Origin: Desulfovibrionaceae bacterium
GTDB taxonomy: Bacteria; Desulfobacterota; Desulfovibrionia; Desulfovibrionales; Desulfovibrionaceae
DNA length: 64,000 nt
Assembly: GCA_029011315.1 (NCBI GenBank)
Contig: JAQXLA010000010.1
Span: forward strand, 16,253 to 80,252
Reading direction: 5' to 3'
Shown: positions 8,852 through 18,347 of the stretch, piece after piece
How the letters are laid out: every line of letters starts with the position of its first letter
How positions within the stretch are numbered: position 1 is the first letter of the stretch
The notes under the pieces: generated by a model
What the model saw: the letters and a program-made list of their open reading frames with translations, nothing else
Told to the model about the DNA's origin: nothing
Database searches by the model: none
Program-made: the position numbers and the translations under genes

Positions 8852-10772
8852 AGCTCATCCCTCCACGTTTGAACGGTTCCATACAATCTTCGGCGATACG
8901 TTCAGCCAGCTCTGAAACCGACTGCCCACCGATGTTTTCTCCGCTGCGCAGGCGTACGCTGATACGCTTCTCTTCCTTTTCGCGATCACCAATGACGCCG
9001 ATATAAGGAATTTTCGCAACCTGAGCTTCGCGGACTTTAAATCCAAGTTTTTCATTGCGCACATCCGTTTCTGCACGGACGCCCAATCTAAGCAGTTCTT
9101 TCCGAACTTCCTCAGCATACTCGTTCTGGGCATCGGTTACAGTCAACAGACGAATCTGCACTGGTGCCAGCCATGCGGGAAAAGCTCCGGCATAATGTTC
9201 TGTAAGCACGCCGATAAAACGTTCCAGAGATCCCAAAATGGCTCGGTGCACCATAACCGGACGATGCCGTTCTCCATCACTGCCCACATATTCCAGTTCG
9301 AATCGTTCCGGAAGAGCAAAATCACACTGGATAGTCGACAGCTGCCATTCACGGCCGATTGCATCCGTTACCTTCACGTCAATTTTCGGTCCGTAAAACG
9401 CCCCGTCTCCCTCATTAATACCGTAAGGCAGTCCTGCACGCTTAACAGCTTCAATCAGAGCATTGGTCGCCTTTTCCCAAATCTCATCTGATCCGATGGA
9501 GCCCTCAGGACGGGTTGAAACCACCACACGGTATTCAAAACCAAACAGAGACATCAAATCACGTACAAGCGCAATAACGCCGATGATCTCATCCTCAAGC
9601 TGTTCGGAAGCGCAGATGATGTGCGCATCATCCTGAGTAAACTGACGAACGCGCAGCAGACCATGCAAGACGCCGGACTTTTCATGACGATGAACAACGC
9701 CAAGTTCAAAATATCTCTGAGGAAGATCCCTATAACTGCGCAGATGCTGGTTGTAAATCAGCATGTGCGCTACACAGTTCATAGGCTTAATGCCGTAAAT
9801 ATCGCCTTCAATTTCCGTGAAATACATATTTTCACGATAATGTTCGTAATGTCCTGAACGCTCCCATAATTCTCTGCGGAGAATTTGAGGCCCCTGCACG
9901 ATCTGATAATCGCGCTTCAAATGCTCCCGACGCAGAAAATCCTCGAGAATTGTACGCAGCAGCATCCCCTTGGGCATCCAGAAAGACATGCCCGGAGCGA
10001 CATCTTCATGAAATGTAAAAAGATCCAGCTCACGTCCAAGTTTGCGGTGATCACGGCGTTTTGCCTCTTCCTGCATGGCAAGCCAGGCGGCACATTCTTT
10101 TTCAGTTGCAAAAGCCGTACCGTAAATACGGGAGAGCATTTTGTTTTTTTCGCTGCCGCGCCAATACGCTCCGGCTACAGAAAGCAGCTTAAAAGCTTTG
10201 ACTCGATTGGTGGCAGGAATATGCGGACCACGGCACAGATCCACAAAATCTCCGCAACGATACAGAGAAACCGTATCCGCCTCCACATCTGCCGCCAGTT
10301 CCGCCTTATAAATGTCTCCCGACTCAGAAAACATCCTTACAGCTTCTTCCTTCGGCATCTCGATTCGTTCAAAAGGAACGGCCGCACTGACAATTTTGCG
10401 CATCTCAGCTTCAATTTTTTCGAGATCTTCAGGAGTAAAAGGGGTTTCCTTGTCGAAATCATAATAAAAGCCGGTAGAAATAGAAGGTCCGATGGCGCAT
10501 TTGGCTTCAGGAAACAAACGCTTTACAGCGGCTGCCATCACGTGGGAAGTCGAATGCCGAAGAAGAGCAAGCCCCTCTTCAGAGTTCGCGAAAACGGGTT
10601 CCAGCTCCGCACATTCGCTGGGCATACTTGCAGAAATATCCAGAAGTGCTCCGTTTGCACGGCACGCCAGCACTTCACCGAACCGCTTCCGGCTCAACGC
10701 CTCTTTCAGCACACTTTCACAGGAAGCGCCGTCAGAGCATTCTACTGTTTTTCCTTCCACTGTAACCTGCAT
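8838..10772 (-). CDS. thrS: threonyl-tRNA synthetase
   Basis: Class II synthetase charging tRNA-Thr, 644 aa (usual length). Domains: TGS (about 1-62), the second additional domain that edits mischarged Ser-tRNA ([13 protein letters not shown] near 74), the catalytic core from about 250 ([21 protein letters not shown] containing the zinc Cys, [18 protein letters not shown]) and an anticodon-binding domain after about 540. ATG at 10772. It is the first gene of the run leading through infC, rpmI, rplT and pheST. A plausible promoter lies about 90 nt upstream. Confidence 0.97.
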   Translation of the reverse strand: MQVTVEGKTVECSDGASCESVLKEALSRKRFGEVLACRANGALLDISASMPSECAELEPVFANSEEGLALLRHSTSHVMAAAVKRLFPEAKCAIGPSISTGFYYDFDKETPFTPEDLEKIEAEMRKIVSAAVPFERIEMPKEEAVRMFSESGDIYKAELAADVEADTVSLYRCGDFVDLCRGPHIPATNRVKAFKLLSVAGAYWRGSEKNKMLSRIYGTAFATEKECAAWLAMQEEAKRRDHRKLGRELDLFTFHEDVAPGMSFWMPKGMLLRTILEDFLRREHLKRDYQIVQGPQILRRELWERSGHYEHYRENMYFTEIEGDIYGIKPMNCVAHMLIYNQHLRSYRDLPQRYFELGVVHRHEKSGVLHGLLRVRQFTQDDAHIICASEQLEDEIIGVIALVRDLMSLFGFEYRVVVSTRPEGSIGSDEIWEKATNALIEAVKRAGLPYGINEGDGAFYGPKIDVKVTDAIGREWQLSTIQCDFALPERFELEYVGSDGERHRPVMVHRAILGSLERFIGVLTEHYAGAFPAWLAPVQIRLLTVTDAQNEYAEEVRKELLRLGVRAETDVRNEKLGFKVREAQVAKIPYIGVIGDREKEEKRISVRLRSGENIGGQSVSELAERIAEDCMEPFKRGGMSYRFS

Positions 10773-10864
10773 ATTTTAGACCTTCTTTATTACGCATTCT
10801 CTTGCATCGGCAACATGCCGACTCTTATTCCAGCATACCTTTTTCCTGCGCAAACAGTACAAAA

Positions 10865-10895
10865 ATTATAAGGATACCGGAAGACATATTTTGAA
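10865..10895 (-). promoter_or_regulatory. candidate promoter of thrS
   Basis: On the minus strand TATAAT lies at 10865-10870, with only a weak -35 (TTCAAA, 19-nt spacing). The leader to thrS would be about 85 nt and contains a small TCGGCA/TGCCGA hairpin. The perfect -10 is the main support. Confidence 0.35.
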
Positions 10896-10954
10896 ACATG
10901 AATGCCAAAAAGGCAAGAAGAAAAAATTAGAATTGATGCGGATCCGATACCTCA

Positions 10955-11000
10955 AAAATAATAAAAATAAAAATAAGGGAAGGAGATTACTCTCCTTCCC
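10955..11000 (-). terminator. intrinsic terminator of tRNA-Val
   Basis: Perfect 10-bp stem (10977-10986 with 10991-11000, loop of 4), followed on the minus strand by a long T-rich tract (TTATTTTTATTTTTATT). It starts 15 nt after the tRNA CCA end. Confidence 0.93.
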
Positions 11001-11014
11001 TGAACAAATCGATA

Positions 11015-11090
11015 TGGTAGGCATGAACAGACTTGAACTGTTGACCCCTTCCGTGTCAAGGAAGTGCTCTGCCACCTGAGCTACACGCCT
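11015..11090 (-). tRNA. tRNA-Val (anticodon GAC)
   Basis: 76-nt cloverleaf including an encoded CCA. The acceptor stem AGGCGTG pairs with CATGCCT (one G-U). The D-arm has TAGCTCAGGTGG and the anticodon loop TTGACAC gives GAC. The T-arm region contains GTTCAAGTC. A TTGACA promoter sits 18 nt upstream and an intrinsic terminator directly downstream, so this is a single-gene transcription unit between thrS and bamD. Confidence 0.96.
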
Positions 11091-11108
11091 TTGCATTTCG
11101 CAAAACGG

Positions 11109-11137
11109 TTTGTATCCAACTCCGCAGATTCTGTCAA
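11109..11137 (-). promoter_or_regulatory. promoter of tRNA-Val
   Basis: TTGACA at 11132-11137 and TACAAA at 11109-11114 with exactly 17 nt between, ending 18 nt before the mature tRNA 5' end. This is a strong housekeeping-type match in the expected position. Confidence 0.8.
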
Positions 11138-11169
11138 CAGATTTTTAAAAAAATCTGAAAAAATTCGCT

Positions 11170-11895
11170 CTACATCCAAGAAAACCAATCCCTCCAGCTG
11201 CCATCTACCGCTCTGCGGCTTTCCTCGGAACTCTGCTCACGATACAGATAATACGCGGCAATGCCTTTTGTTCTGGCATGTTCGCAGATATCCGAAACAT
11301 CTGCATATTCTTCTGTAATAAACGTATATCTCTTCCAGGCTGATCCGTATTTTTTCATCTGCCAAAAGACATCCGCCTGATACAGCTCATGTTCGGCAAG
11401 AATATGACGAGCACCACGGATTTCATTTTCCGCAGCCACGGCGTATTCGGAATCAGGATAGGTTTCTCTCAAACGATTAAAATACTCCAGAGCTTCTTTA
11501 ACACCGGTAGTCGGACGATCAATAGAAATAAAGGCTTTCAAATCCGCCATGCCAATACGGTACAGGACATACGGAATGGCTTCATGCCGGGGATGAAGCA
11601 GTTCAAAATCCTTATAGGCCTCCACAGCATCGGCATAACGACCATCCAGATAAAGCGCATCTCCCAGACCCAATTCAGACTGAAGGGCATAAGGGCTGAA
11701 AGGATAATTATCTTTAATGCGCGTGTAGTAATCTATCGCTCGAACATAATCCTTTTCCCGAACAGCATCATTGGCGCCTTCAAACAGCTCCTGCACAGTG
11801 TCTTCAGCCGGAGGCAGAAAAAAGACATCCAGAATACCGCATCCAGGCAGAGGAAGCAGCAGCATCAGCAGCAGTAAACAACGCAGAACTTTCAT
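11170..11895 (-). CDS. bamD: outer membrane assembly lipoprotein BamD
   Basis: 241-aa lipoprotein. Signal peptide with lipobox LPGC, lipidated Cys19. The mature part is built of TPR-like helices (DYYTRIKDNYPFSPYAL, EAYKDFELLHPRHEA, YFNRLRETYPDSEYA), the order seen in BamD/ComL. BamD is the essential lipoprotein partner of BamA in inserting beta-barrel proteins into the outer membrane, which marks a diderm cell. ATG at 11895, 20 nt after trxA, last gene of fbp-tsaD-trxA-bamD. An AT-rich inverted repeat (CAGATTTTT/AAAAATCTG) just after the stop may end transcription. Confidence 0.9.
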   Translation of the reverse strand: MKVLRCLLLLMLLLPLPGCGILDVFFLPPAEDTVQELFEGANDAVREKDYVRAIDYYTRIKDNYPFSPYALQSELGLGDALYLDGRYADAVEAYKDFELLHPRHEAIPYVLYRIGMADLKAFISIDRPTTGVKEALEYFNRLRETYPDSEYAVAAENEIRGARHILAEHELYQADVFWQMKKYGSAWKRYTFITEEYADVSDICEHARTKGIAAYYLYREQSSEESRRAVDGSWRDWFSWM

Positions 11896-11915
11896 CGCGC
11901 ACCCTAGATTGATAC

Positions 11916-12236
11916 TTATGCCAGCACTTTATCCAGCATGGTCTTCACAGCGTCTTTCGGCAAAGCCCCGCTGACCTGATCCACAATTTTACCATTTTTA
12001 AACAGAATCAGCGTGGGAATGGCCCGAATGCCCAACTGTTCCGGCACAGTCTGGTTTTCATCGACATTCATTTTCAGCACCTCAACGCGTCCGGCATATT
12101 CTTCGGCAAGAGCCTCAATAACCGGAGCAAGACTTCTACACGGGCCGCACCAGGGAGCCCAGAAATCCACCAACACAGGAAGTTCTGCCTGAAGTACGCT
12201 TTCTTCAAACGTCAAATCATTAATTTCAATCGCCAT
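11916..12236 (-). CDS. trxA: thioredoxin
   Basis: 106-aa cytoplasmic thioredoxin, a general protein disulfide reductant. It shows the exact active site WAPWCGPC (residues 28-35), the cis-Pro segment IRAIPTL and the C-terminal Gly region. There is no signal peptide. It lies 27 nt after tsaD and 20 nt before bamD, so it is probably co-transcribed with them. Length and motifs are fully standard. Confidence 0.97.
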   Translation of the reverse strand: MAIEINDLTFEESVLQAELPVLVDFWAPWCGPCRSLAPVIEALAEEYAGRVEVLKMNVDENQTVPEQLGIRAIPTLILFKNGKIVDQVSGALPKDAVKTMLDKVLA

Positions 12237-12263
12237 AACAGCTCTCCTTTGTTGTTACAAAAC

Positions 12264-13346
12264 CTATTGTTCGCCAAAAAAGGGCTTCAGCCTTCCGGCA
12301 TCATCCGGAATGGATCGCCCCCGGGGAACGCTTTCAAACTCAGCTCCGTGCCCGTATCCAAGCTGAGCCAGACGACACCCGAGATACGCAATCATCGCCG
12401 CATTATCCGTACAGAGTTTGCCGGAAGGCATCATCAGCTCAATGCCCCGATCCGCAGCGAAGCATTCCGCTGCAGCCCGAAGCTGAGAATTTGCGGCAAC
12501 GCCCCCCGCAATCACCATCTGATGAATATCAGAAAAATGATCTACAGCTCTTCCCAACTTCACCAGCAGCGTATCCACCACAGCAGCCATATATGAAGCA
12601 CAGACGTCTTGCAATGCCCTAGATGCCGTATCCAGCCCTCTCTGCTGCAGCAGATTCCCCTCAGCAACGATCTCCGGATGCGCTTTCAGCCATGTCAACG
12701 CAGCCGTCTTCAGCCCGCTGAAACTGTAGTCCAGCGTATCGGAACGAAGATATGGACGGGGAAAAAGCTGTCGATCCGCCGTGCCATGTGCAGCCAGACG
12801 ATCCAGAATGACTCCGCCGGGATATGGCAAACCCAACATTTTCGCAAACTTGTCGCAGGCTTCACCAGCGGCGTCATCCAGCGTACGTCCCAAACGAATA
12901 AATCGATCCGGACCTTCGATGCGATACAGGTGCGTATGCCCCCCGGAAACCAGAAGACCAACAAGAGGCCAACGCAATTCCCTCTCCAGCCCGACAGCCA
13001 GCAGATGCGCATGAAGGTGGTTTACGGCCACAAGAGGCTTGTTCCCGGCAACGGCAAGCCCCTTGGCAAATGCCGCTCCCACCAGAAGCGATCCCAGGAG
13101 CCCTGGACCTCTGGTTACAGCGATCACGTCCGCATCACTCAGCTTCATCCCCGTACGCCGCATCAATTCATCATATAAACGGCCGATAAATCGATAATGC
13201 TCACGGGAAGCCAGCTCGGGGACAACTCCACCGAACAAGGCATGCAGATCAATTTGAGTCGCCAATACGGAATCGATCAAACGTCCATCCCGCACCAAAG
13301 CCAGCGCGGTCTCATCGCAGGAACTTTCTATCCCCAGGCACAGCAT
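12264..13346 (-). CDS. tsaD: tRNA N6-adenosine threonylcarbamoyltransferase TsaD
   Basis: 360-aa member of the Kae1/TsaD/YgjD family that transfers threonylcarbamoyl to A37 of ANN-decoding tRNAs, acting with TsaB, TsaC and TsaE. Seen: the ASKHA-fold start [14 protein letters not shown], the metal-binding [10 protein letters not shown], the ATP-binding [12 protein letters not shown], and [10 protein letters not shown] near the C-terminus. ATG at 13346, 20 nt after fbp. Length is normal (about 340 is typical). Confidence 0.96.
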   Translation of the reverse strand: MLCLGIESSCDETALALVRDGRLIDSVLATQIDLHALFGGVVPELASREHYRFIGRLYDELMRRTGMKLSDADVIAVTRGPGLLGSLLVGAAFAKGLAVAGNKPLVAVNHLHAHLLAVGLERELRWPLVGLLVSGGHTHLYRIEGPDRFIRLGRTLDDAAGEACDKFAKMLGLPYPGGVILDRLAAHGTADRQLFPRPYLRSDTLDYSFSGLKTAALTWLKAHPEIVAEGNLLQQRGLDTASRALQDVCASYMAAVVDTLLVKLGRAVDHFSDIHQMVIAGGVAANSQLRAAAECFAADRGIELMMPSGKLCTDNAAMIAYLGCRLAQLGYGHGAEFESVPRGRSIPDDAGRLKPFFGEQ

Positions 13347-13366
13347 ATCCGTCGTTCCGCCTCGAC

Positions 13367-14374
13367 CTATTTTGTTTCGCCGGAATAAATACGTTGCACG
13401 GCTTCCACATTCTTTCTGGATCCGATAAACAGAGGAACACGGGCATGCAGAGAAGTCGGTTTAATATCCAAAATTCTCTGAGTTCCATCGGTCGCAGCAC
13501 CTCCAGCATTCTCCGCGATAAAGGCCAGAGGAGAAGCCTCACAAAGATAGCGTAGCTTGCCGCGGCTTTTGCCGATGCGGCTGTCCGGAGGATACATGTA
13601 AATTCCCCCGTTCAAAAGCGTGCGGTGAAAATCAGCTACTAGAGCTCCGACATATCGGGAACATCCCTGAGGCTTCCCGAAGCCATTCCGGAAAGTTTCC
13701 ACACACTGCCTTGCCCGTGCATCCCACAAAGGCCAATTTCCTTCATTCACAGAATAGATATTTCCCTGTTCAGGAATCCGGATATCCGGATGAGACAGCA
13801 GAAATTCACCGATGCTCGGATCCAGAGTAAAGCCGTGCACTCCCTGTCCGGTAGTATAGACAAGCATCGTGGAAGTTCCGTACAGAAAATAGCCGGCTGC
13901 AACCTGCTCACAGCCCGGCTGAAGCAGCTCTTCCGTTTCCACTTCCCCGGTTTTGCCAGGCTTGCGGCGCAGGATTGAAAAAATCGTTCCCACATCAATA
14001 TTGACATCAATATTGGAAGAACCGTCCAGCGGATCAAAAATCAGCATGTAATCCCCACGGGGAAACGCTGCGGATACGCGCACAACATCAGGATTTTCCT
14101 CTGATGCCATAGCGCAAAGTACGCCGGATCGCTCCATTCGATACAGCAAAATACGGTTTGAAAGTTCATCGAGCTTCTGAACGTATTCTCCCTGGACGTT
14201 GATTTCTCCAGTTCCTCCGAGAATATCAACCAATCCGGCCTTGCTGACGCTCCGATGAATCAATTTGGCGCACAGTATCAAGTCATGAAATAATGCGGTA
14301 AAATGCCCTGTAGCCTGGGGAGCGCGTTTCTGCTGAAGCAGCAGATGTTCGGTAACCGTAACTTCAGAAGACAT
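13367..14374 (-). CDS. fbp: fructose-1,6-bisphosphatase, class I
   Basis: Gluconeogenic enzyme hydrolysing fructose-1,6-bisphosphate to fructose-6-phosphate. 335 aa, full length. The metal and substrate site [12 protein letters not shown] is present (near residue 115), as are [31 protein letters not shown] and a C-terminal [15 protein letters not shown] at 14374 with GGGAGG 8 nt upstream. It begins 54 nt after the lipoprotein gene with no terminator between, so transcription from pgsA may continue into fbp-tsaD-trxA-bamD. Confidence 0.96.
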   Translation of the reverse strand: MSSEVTVTEHLLLQQKRAPQATGHFTALFHDLILCAKLIHRSVSKAGLVDILGGTGEINVQGEYVQKLDELSNRILLYRMERSGVLCAMASEENPDVVRVSAAFPRGDYMLIFDPLDGSSNIDVNIDVGTIFSILRRKPGKTGEVETEELLQPGCEQVAAGYFLYGTSTMLVYTTGQGVHGFTLDPSIGEFLLSHPDIRIPEQGNIYSVNEGNWPLWDARARQCVETFRNGFGKPQGCSRYVGALVADFHRTLLNGGIYMYPPDSRIGKSRGKLRYLCEASPLAFIAENAGGAATDGTQRILDIKPTSLHARVPLFIGSRKNVEAVQRIYSGETK

Positions 14375-14428
14375 AAAAAAAACCTCCCTGAAAGTTTTCG
14401 GCGGTATTCCGTCGCGGGATTCATAAGG

Positions 14429-15370
14429 TTAAAAATAAATGGATTTCAATGCCGGAGGCACTGAAGGCAGGCCTTCATCCGAATGATTCTCTTCCTGTTC
14501 CGCTGCACGCATCTCATCTTCGCTGGGAACAGCATCGGACAATACGGAATCTGTATTCCCTTCGGATTCCTTCAAAAGTGAAACTTCGTCCGGATTTTCT
14601 GACATGGCGAAAACCAGAGGCTGACGACCGATAAAACGAGACATCCAATAAAAACGGGAAGGGCTGCTGCCGACACTGCCTGAAACGTTATCCTTCAGTA
14701 TTTTTTCCCAGTTTTCTGAAAAAACTGGCAAAGTATCGTTAAAGCGGCCGCGACACAGTATTCCCTGAGGAGCAACAGCTACGATACTGTCATCGCATCC
14801 GGCATCCCGCAAAAGTGACTGCATATCAAAATGGACAATAAGCATGCCCATCAGATCCATATTGTTATAGACAGGAGAAGCAAGAAAGACTTCCGCTCCA
14901 AAAGGCGTATCCTGCACCCATCCGCGAACGCCTCGCAAATCCGTGCCAACAGGTTTCTGTTCAATCAGGGCCGAAAAATCCAGATCTTTGATATACGTCT
15001 CCGGAGCTCTGGCCAAAACTGTGCCGAGAGCGTCAATGGCAGCTACACCGGAAATCCAGGAGAATCTGCGAAAAATTGATGCGACGAGTTCATCATTCGG
15101 CTTATCAGCATTCAGCAGAACCCTTTCCAATGCTTCAAGCCGAATATCGACGCCAACCATAGCCAAGGCAAGACGCGTTTGCACCTCGGTCAGGGGACTT
15201 TTATCCTGATAATCTATTTCAGCCGGAGGATTGAGATATTCGGCGTACAAAGACTTCGTTGATTTCCATGTTTCATGGAATGAAGCCTGTTCTCCGCATC
15301 CGCTTACAACAAGCATCCCCGCTACAACCGGGAGCAAACAGGCAGCTTTTGTTTTCACCATTCTCTCCAT
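14429..15370 (-). CDS. putative lipoprotein with a possible Cache-like sensory domain
   Basis: Not assigned to a named family. The N-terminus is a lipoprotein signal with VVSGC, so the mature protein should be anchored by lipid Cys. The middle (about residues 30-250) has the alternating alpha/beta look of a periplasmic Cache/PAS-like ligand-binding fold, including FGAEVFLASPVYNN and MGMLIVHFDMQSLL; this is inference from pattern only. The last 60 residues are acidic and low-complexity. The track start is a TTG at 15382 that overlaps the preceding stop; ATG at 15370 or 15361 gives a more usual signal peptide and neither has a strong Shine-Dalgarno. It is coupled to the TPR gene upstream. Confidence 0.72.
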   Translation of the reverse strand: MERMVKTKAACLLPVVAGMLVVSGCGEQASFHETWKSTKSLYAEYLNPPAEIDYQDKSPLTEVQTRLALAMVGVDIRLEALERVLLNADKPNDELVASIFRRFSWISGVAAIDALGTVLARAPETYIKDLDFSALIEQKPVGTDLRGVRGWVQDTPFGAEVFLASPVYNNMDLMGMLIVHFDMQSLLRDAGCDDSIVAVAPQGILCRGRFNDTLPVFSENWEKILKDNVSGSVGSSPSRFYWMSRFIGRQPLVFAMSENPDEVSLLKESEGNTDSVLSDAVPSEDEMRAAEQEENHSDEGLPSVPPALKSIYF

Positions 15371-15378
15371 CGAAGGAC

Positions 15379-16428
15379 TCAAGATCTGGTTCTGGACTCG
15401 AAACGCTCTGCCAGAACAGTCAATAGGCGCTTCATTTTTGTTCCTGATCCGACAGAGGATCCTCCGCTTCCCTTTTCCTCTGAAGCGGACGATTCCGTTT
15501 CCGATTTTCTTTTTTGCAGTTCCCCAATACGTCTGGCAATACCCGCAGCTTCTTCAGCGGACAGAGAGCGCTCGGCAAGTTCTTCATAAATTTCCAAAGC
15601 TCCGTCGACATCCCCTTGATCAGCCAGAATTTCTGCCATGGACCGGGTACGAAGTGTTACAGCTTCCAGCTGCTCGTGAGAACTTTCTAAAGGTTTCATC
15701 TTCATATCAGAGCAGGATAAATTCGCAAGCTCTTCGTTTTCGGATTCACTTTCCTCATTGTCGTTTTGATCAGACAAATCGACAGGTGCGGCAGGCGGCT
15801 CAGAAAAATTCAGAGCAATATCGGCGGGTTCTTCCTGATTGTTTGCGGAGGATGAAGCTCCGATTTGAGCCAGATAGCTTAGTGCTTCATCATGCGACAG
15901 TGTCCGCTCCTCATCAACTGAAAACAGCTCGCTCGCTCCATGGGAATGATCTGACGGCAAACTCTCCGCAACGGAAATATCTGTGACATGTTCCGGCACA
16001 ACGACCGTTTCAGCCTGAGGACTGACAGGAATCGCCTCTGCTTCAAGCCCCTTTTTCAGCAAAATATCTAAAGTCAGCTTGCTGTGACGATAGCAAGCTC
16101 CCATCAACCGTGCCGGAAAAGCCCTCGAATCTCCGTCAAGAGCAAGCATATCTGCCCAGCAGAACCAGAAAAGCGGATCCGAAGGCAGAGACTGTCCAAC
16201 TGATCTGGCAAGATCTGTTTTTTCCTGGGCCGCATCGTTCGGCAGAATCTGGAAAAGCAGCAGCTTCGCTTCCAGATATTCAGGATGAAAACGGAGTCCA
16301 TTCCGCAGAATTTCCGCAGCTTCCGCGACAGATCCTTCAGCAATGAGCTCACGGGCAAACGACAGAAAAATTTTCGATCCGGGATCCTGCTCCAACAGGT
16401 TTTGATACCATAGCTTCTTTTCGTTCAC
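15379..16428 (-). CDS. tetratricopeptide-repeat protein of unknown function
   Basis: 349 aa, no signal peptide. Residues 1-130 contain TPR-like helical pairs (LLEQDPGSKIFLSFARELIAEG, EAAEILRNGLRFHPEYLEAKL). The middle, about 145-245, is an acidic, Ser/Glu-rich disordered stretch. Another TPR-like unit (GDVDGALEIYEELAER) comes near 275, followed by a charged tail. It overlaps ftsB by 4 nt at its start and the lipoprotein gene at its end, which implies translational coupling in the pgsA-ftsB unit. A scaffold role in the cell envelope or at division is a guess from context only. Confidence 0.78.
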   Translation of the reverse strand: MNEKKLWYQNLLEQDPGSKIFLSFARELIAEGSVAEAAEILRNGLRFHPEYLEAKLLLFQILPNDAAQEKTDLARSVGQSLPSDPLFWFCWADMLALDGDSRAFPARLMGACYRHSKLTLDILLKKGLEAEAIPVSPQAETVVVPEHVTDISVAESLPSDHSHGASELFSVDEERTLSHDEALSYLAQIGASSSANNQEEPADIALNFSEPPAAPVDLSDQNDNEESESENEELANLSCSDMKMKPLESSHEQLEAVTLRTRSMAEILADQGDVDGALEIYEELAERSLSAEEAAGIARRIGELQKRKSETESSASEEKGSGGSSVGSGTKMKRLLTVLAERFESRTRS

Positions 16429-16787
16429 TTCGTTTTTTCTCCGGAAGAGTTTTTCCCATCTTCAAAAAGATACTGAATTTCTCCTGCACGCATATAGTTC
16501 AATTTCTGCCGAATCATTTTTTCCATGTATTTGCCATCTGTCTTCAGCATGAGAATCTGTCGGCTCAGCAGGATCTGACTTCGTTCACATTCCTGATATT
16601 CCATTTGCAGTGCCCGATATTCCTCCGTCAGCTCACGATACGCTGCAATACCCGTCAGACTGTTGCCTCCGAAAAGCAGTGAAACAATAAGGACAATATT
16701 GACACTGACGACAGCAGCTAAAGCGACCCTGCCCACCCTGCTACTCAGAAAAGTTTCCCGATCGCCGCCTTCGGCTACCTCAGGCAT
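16425..16787 (-). CDS. ftsB: FtsB/DivIC-family septum formation initiator
   Basis: 120-aa single-pass membrane protein. A short cytoplasmic N-terminus is followed by one transmembrane helix (ALAAVVSVNIVLIVSLLFGG, about 22-41). Then comes a periplasmic coiled coil (ELTEEYRALQMEYQECERSQ) and the family-type end (MEKMIRQKLNYMRAGEIQYLF). FtsB bridges FtsQ and FtsL in the divisome. The ORF overlaps pgsA by 8 nt and the TPR gene by 4 nt. Confidence 0.87.
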   Translation of the reverse strand: MPEVAEGGDRETFLSSRVGRVALAAVVSVNIVLIVSLLFGGNSLTGIAAYRELTEEYRALQMEYQECERSQILLSRQILMLKTDGKYMEKMIRQKLNYMRAGEIQYLFEDGKNSSGEKTK

Positions 16788-17328
16788 TGTTTTTCTCCCT
16801 CACGGCACGTCGATATTCTGCAAAATAATTCCATCCGGAAAAGACTGTCAGAGCCAAAGCGATATACAACAGAATCATACCAATGGCATGAGAAGGCAGA
16901 AGCAGCAACGGATAATGAATCAGCAGCGCAATCAGCGCGGCAAGCTGAAAGCCGGTTTTCCACTTACCGTATGCGTCAGCAGGCATAAAAATACCATTAT
17001 CCACGGCAACAGTCCTCAATCCCGTTACCGCAAGCTCTCTGCAGATAATCAAAATAACTATCCAGGACGGAACTCTGCCCATGGAACACAGCTGCACCAG
17101 CGTTGACACAACCAGCAGCTTGTCAGCCAGAGGATCCAGAAACGCACCGAAACGGCTTACAAGATGCAGCCGCCTCGCTAAAACTCCGTCAAAATAATCA
17201 GTTATTGATGCCAGTGAAAAAAGAATCATGGCCAAAAAGCAATTCAAGCGGCTTTCCCACATCAAGAGACCGATAACGGGGAAAATCAGAAAAATCCGGG
17301 AAATCGTGAGAAAAACAGCAAGATTCAT
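16780..17328 (-). CDS. pgsA: CDP-diacylglycerol--glycerol-3-phosphate 3-phosphatidyltransferase
   Basis: Integral membrane enzyme committing CDP-diacylglycerol to phosphatidylglycerol. 182 aa with about five to six hydrophobic segments. The CDP-alcohol phosphotransferase signature D-x2-DG-x2-AR-x8-G-x3-D-x3-D is complete (DYFDGVLARR, then GAFLDPLADK, about residues 43-70). First gene of the pgsA-ftsB-TPR-lipoprotein run, behind a TTGACA promoter. Confidence 0.95.
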   Translation of the reverse strand: MNLAVFLTISRIFLIFPVIGLLMWESRLNCFLAMILFSLASITDYFDGVLARRLHLVSRFGAFLDPLADKLLVVSTLVQLCSMGRVPSWIVILIICRELAVTGLRTVAVDNGIFMPADAYGKWKTGFQLAALIALLIHYPLLLLPSHAIGMILLYIALALTVFSGWNYFAEYRRAVREKNNA

Positions 17329-17406
17329 CGTTACGCTCTCAAAATGGAATCGTCATTGACGATCCGGGAATGACCGCTCAAATCATAACAAAAACGGCAC
17401 CTTCAA

Positions 17407-17435
17407 TTTTTATCATAAGGAAGATCCTCTGTCAA
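17407..17435 (-). promoter_or_regulatory. candidate promoter of the pgsA operon
   Basis: TTGACA at 17430-17435, 17 nt, then TAAAAA at 17407-17412 on the minus strand, about 80 nt before the pgsA ATG. The -35 is perfect and the -10 is 4 of 6. Confidence 0.5.
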
Positions 17436-17471
17436 AAGTCCCCATGTCTTTTCAGTCAAAACATCCGTCCA

Positions 17472-18275
17472 TCATGAAAAAACCAACTTGTCAAGAAAAG
17501 TGGAATCCGTTTCCAACTTCACATCAGGAACATACTGAAAATACGCCAGATATTCCTGATTACCCTTCGGGCCTTTTATGGCAGACGGGACGATTCCTTC
17601 AAGGCGTAAAGAAAGCTGCTCCCGGCAAAAACCGACAATTTTTTCCACGGCCTCCCGGCGCAGGGCAGGATCACGAACCACTCCTCTTTCCGTACGATGA
17701 GGCCCGACTTCGAACTGAGGCTTAATCAAGGCAATCACTTTTCCCCCAGGGATCAGCCAGCGAAGGCAGGGAGGAAGCACCAGAGTCAGGGAAATAAACG
17801 AAACGTCGGCAACGATGACATCCACAGGTTCGGGAATCAAATCTTCCGGAGCATGACGAAGATTGATTCCTTCAATACTGATGACTCGATCATCCGCACG
17901 AAGCTTTTCATGCAACTGATCTTTTCCGACATCTGCCGCATAGACTTTTGCAGCACCATGCTGAAGAAGACAATCCGTAAAGCCTCCAGTAGAAGCACCG
18001 GCATCAAGACAAATCGCGCCGGCAACATCGATAGCAAACGTTTCCAAAGCCGTAAGAAGCTTATAGGCACCGCGGCTGACGAAACGCTCAATGCCCGTCA
18101 GATGAAAAACGCTGTCCGCCGGATAATGGTGCCCGGGCTTATCCACCTTGATCAGTCGATTCTTTTCCTCAACGGTAATCTTGCCTTCCATGATCAGCCT
18201 TTTGGCCAGCTCACGGCTTTCGGCCAGACCTGCCATATAGACCAGAGAATCGGCTCGATCCTTCAATTGCGCCAT
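17472..18275 (-). CDS. tlyA: TlyA-family 2'-O-ribose rRNA methyltransferase
   Basis: 267 aa. The N-terminal S4 RNA-binding domain (about 5-65; LVYMAGLAESRELAKRLIMEG) is followed by an FtsJ-type Rossmann methyltransferase with the SAM motif CLDAGASTGGFTDCLL. TlyA proteins methylate ribose in 16S/23S rRNA; the old label haemolysin is historical. Start ATG at 18275. It lies just downstream of the terminator after the IHF gene, so it probably has its own promoter. The exact target nucleotide cannot be told from sequence. Confidence 0.9.
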   Translation of the reverse strand: MAQLKDRADSLVYMAGLAESRELAKRLIMEGKITVEEKNRLIKVDKPGHHYPADSVFHLTGIERFVSRGAYKLLTALETFAIDVAGAICLDAGASTGGFTDCLLQHGAAKVYAADVGKDQLHEKLRADDRVISIEGINLRHAPEDLIPEPVDVIVADVSFISLTLVLPPCLRWLIPGGKVIALIKPQFEVGPHRTERGVVRDPALRREAVEKIVGFCREQLSLRLEGIVPSAIKGPKGNQEYLAYFQYVPDVKLETDSTFLDKLVFS

Positions 18276-18295
18276 ACGCTTACCCTGCGAGGGTC

Positions 18296-18334
18296 GTAAA
18301 AAGGCGGTTTTCTCCTGATGAAAAAAACCGCCTT
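18296..18334 (-). terminator. intrinsic terminator downstream of the IHF/HU gene
   Basis: Perfect 11-bp stem AAGGCGGTTTT/AAAACCGCCTT (18301-18311 with 18324-18334). On the minus strand it runs into TTTTT. It lies between the IHF-like gene and tlyA, which begins 20 nt further on. Confidence 0.85.
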
Positions 18335-18347
18335 AACCCTATTGACC

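Noticed and set aside
10790-10816. Eight-codon upstream ORF before thrS as a leader peptide
   Set aside because: No threonine codons and no convincing ribosome site, so attenuation by a leader peptide is not supported.
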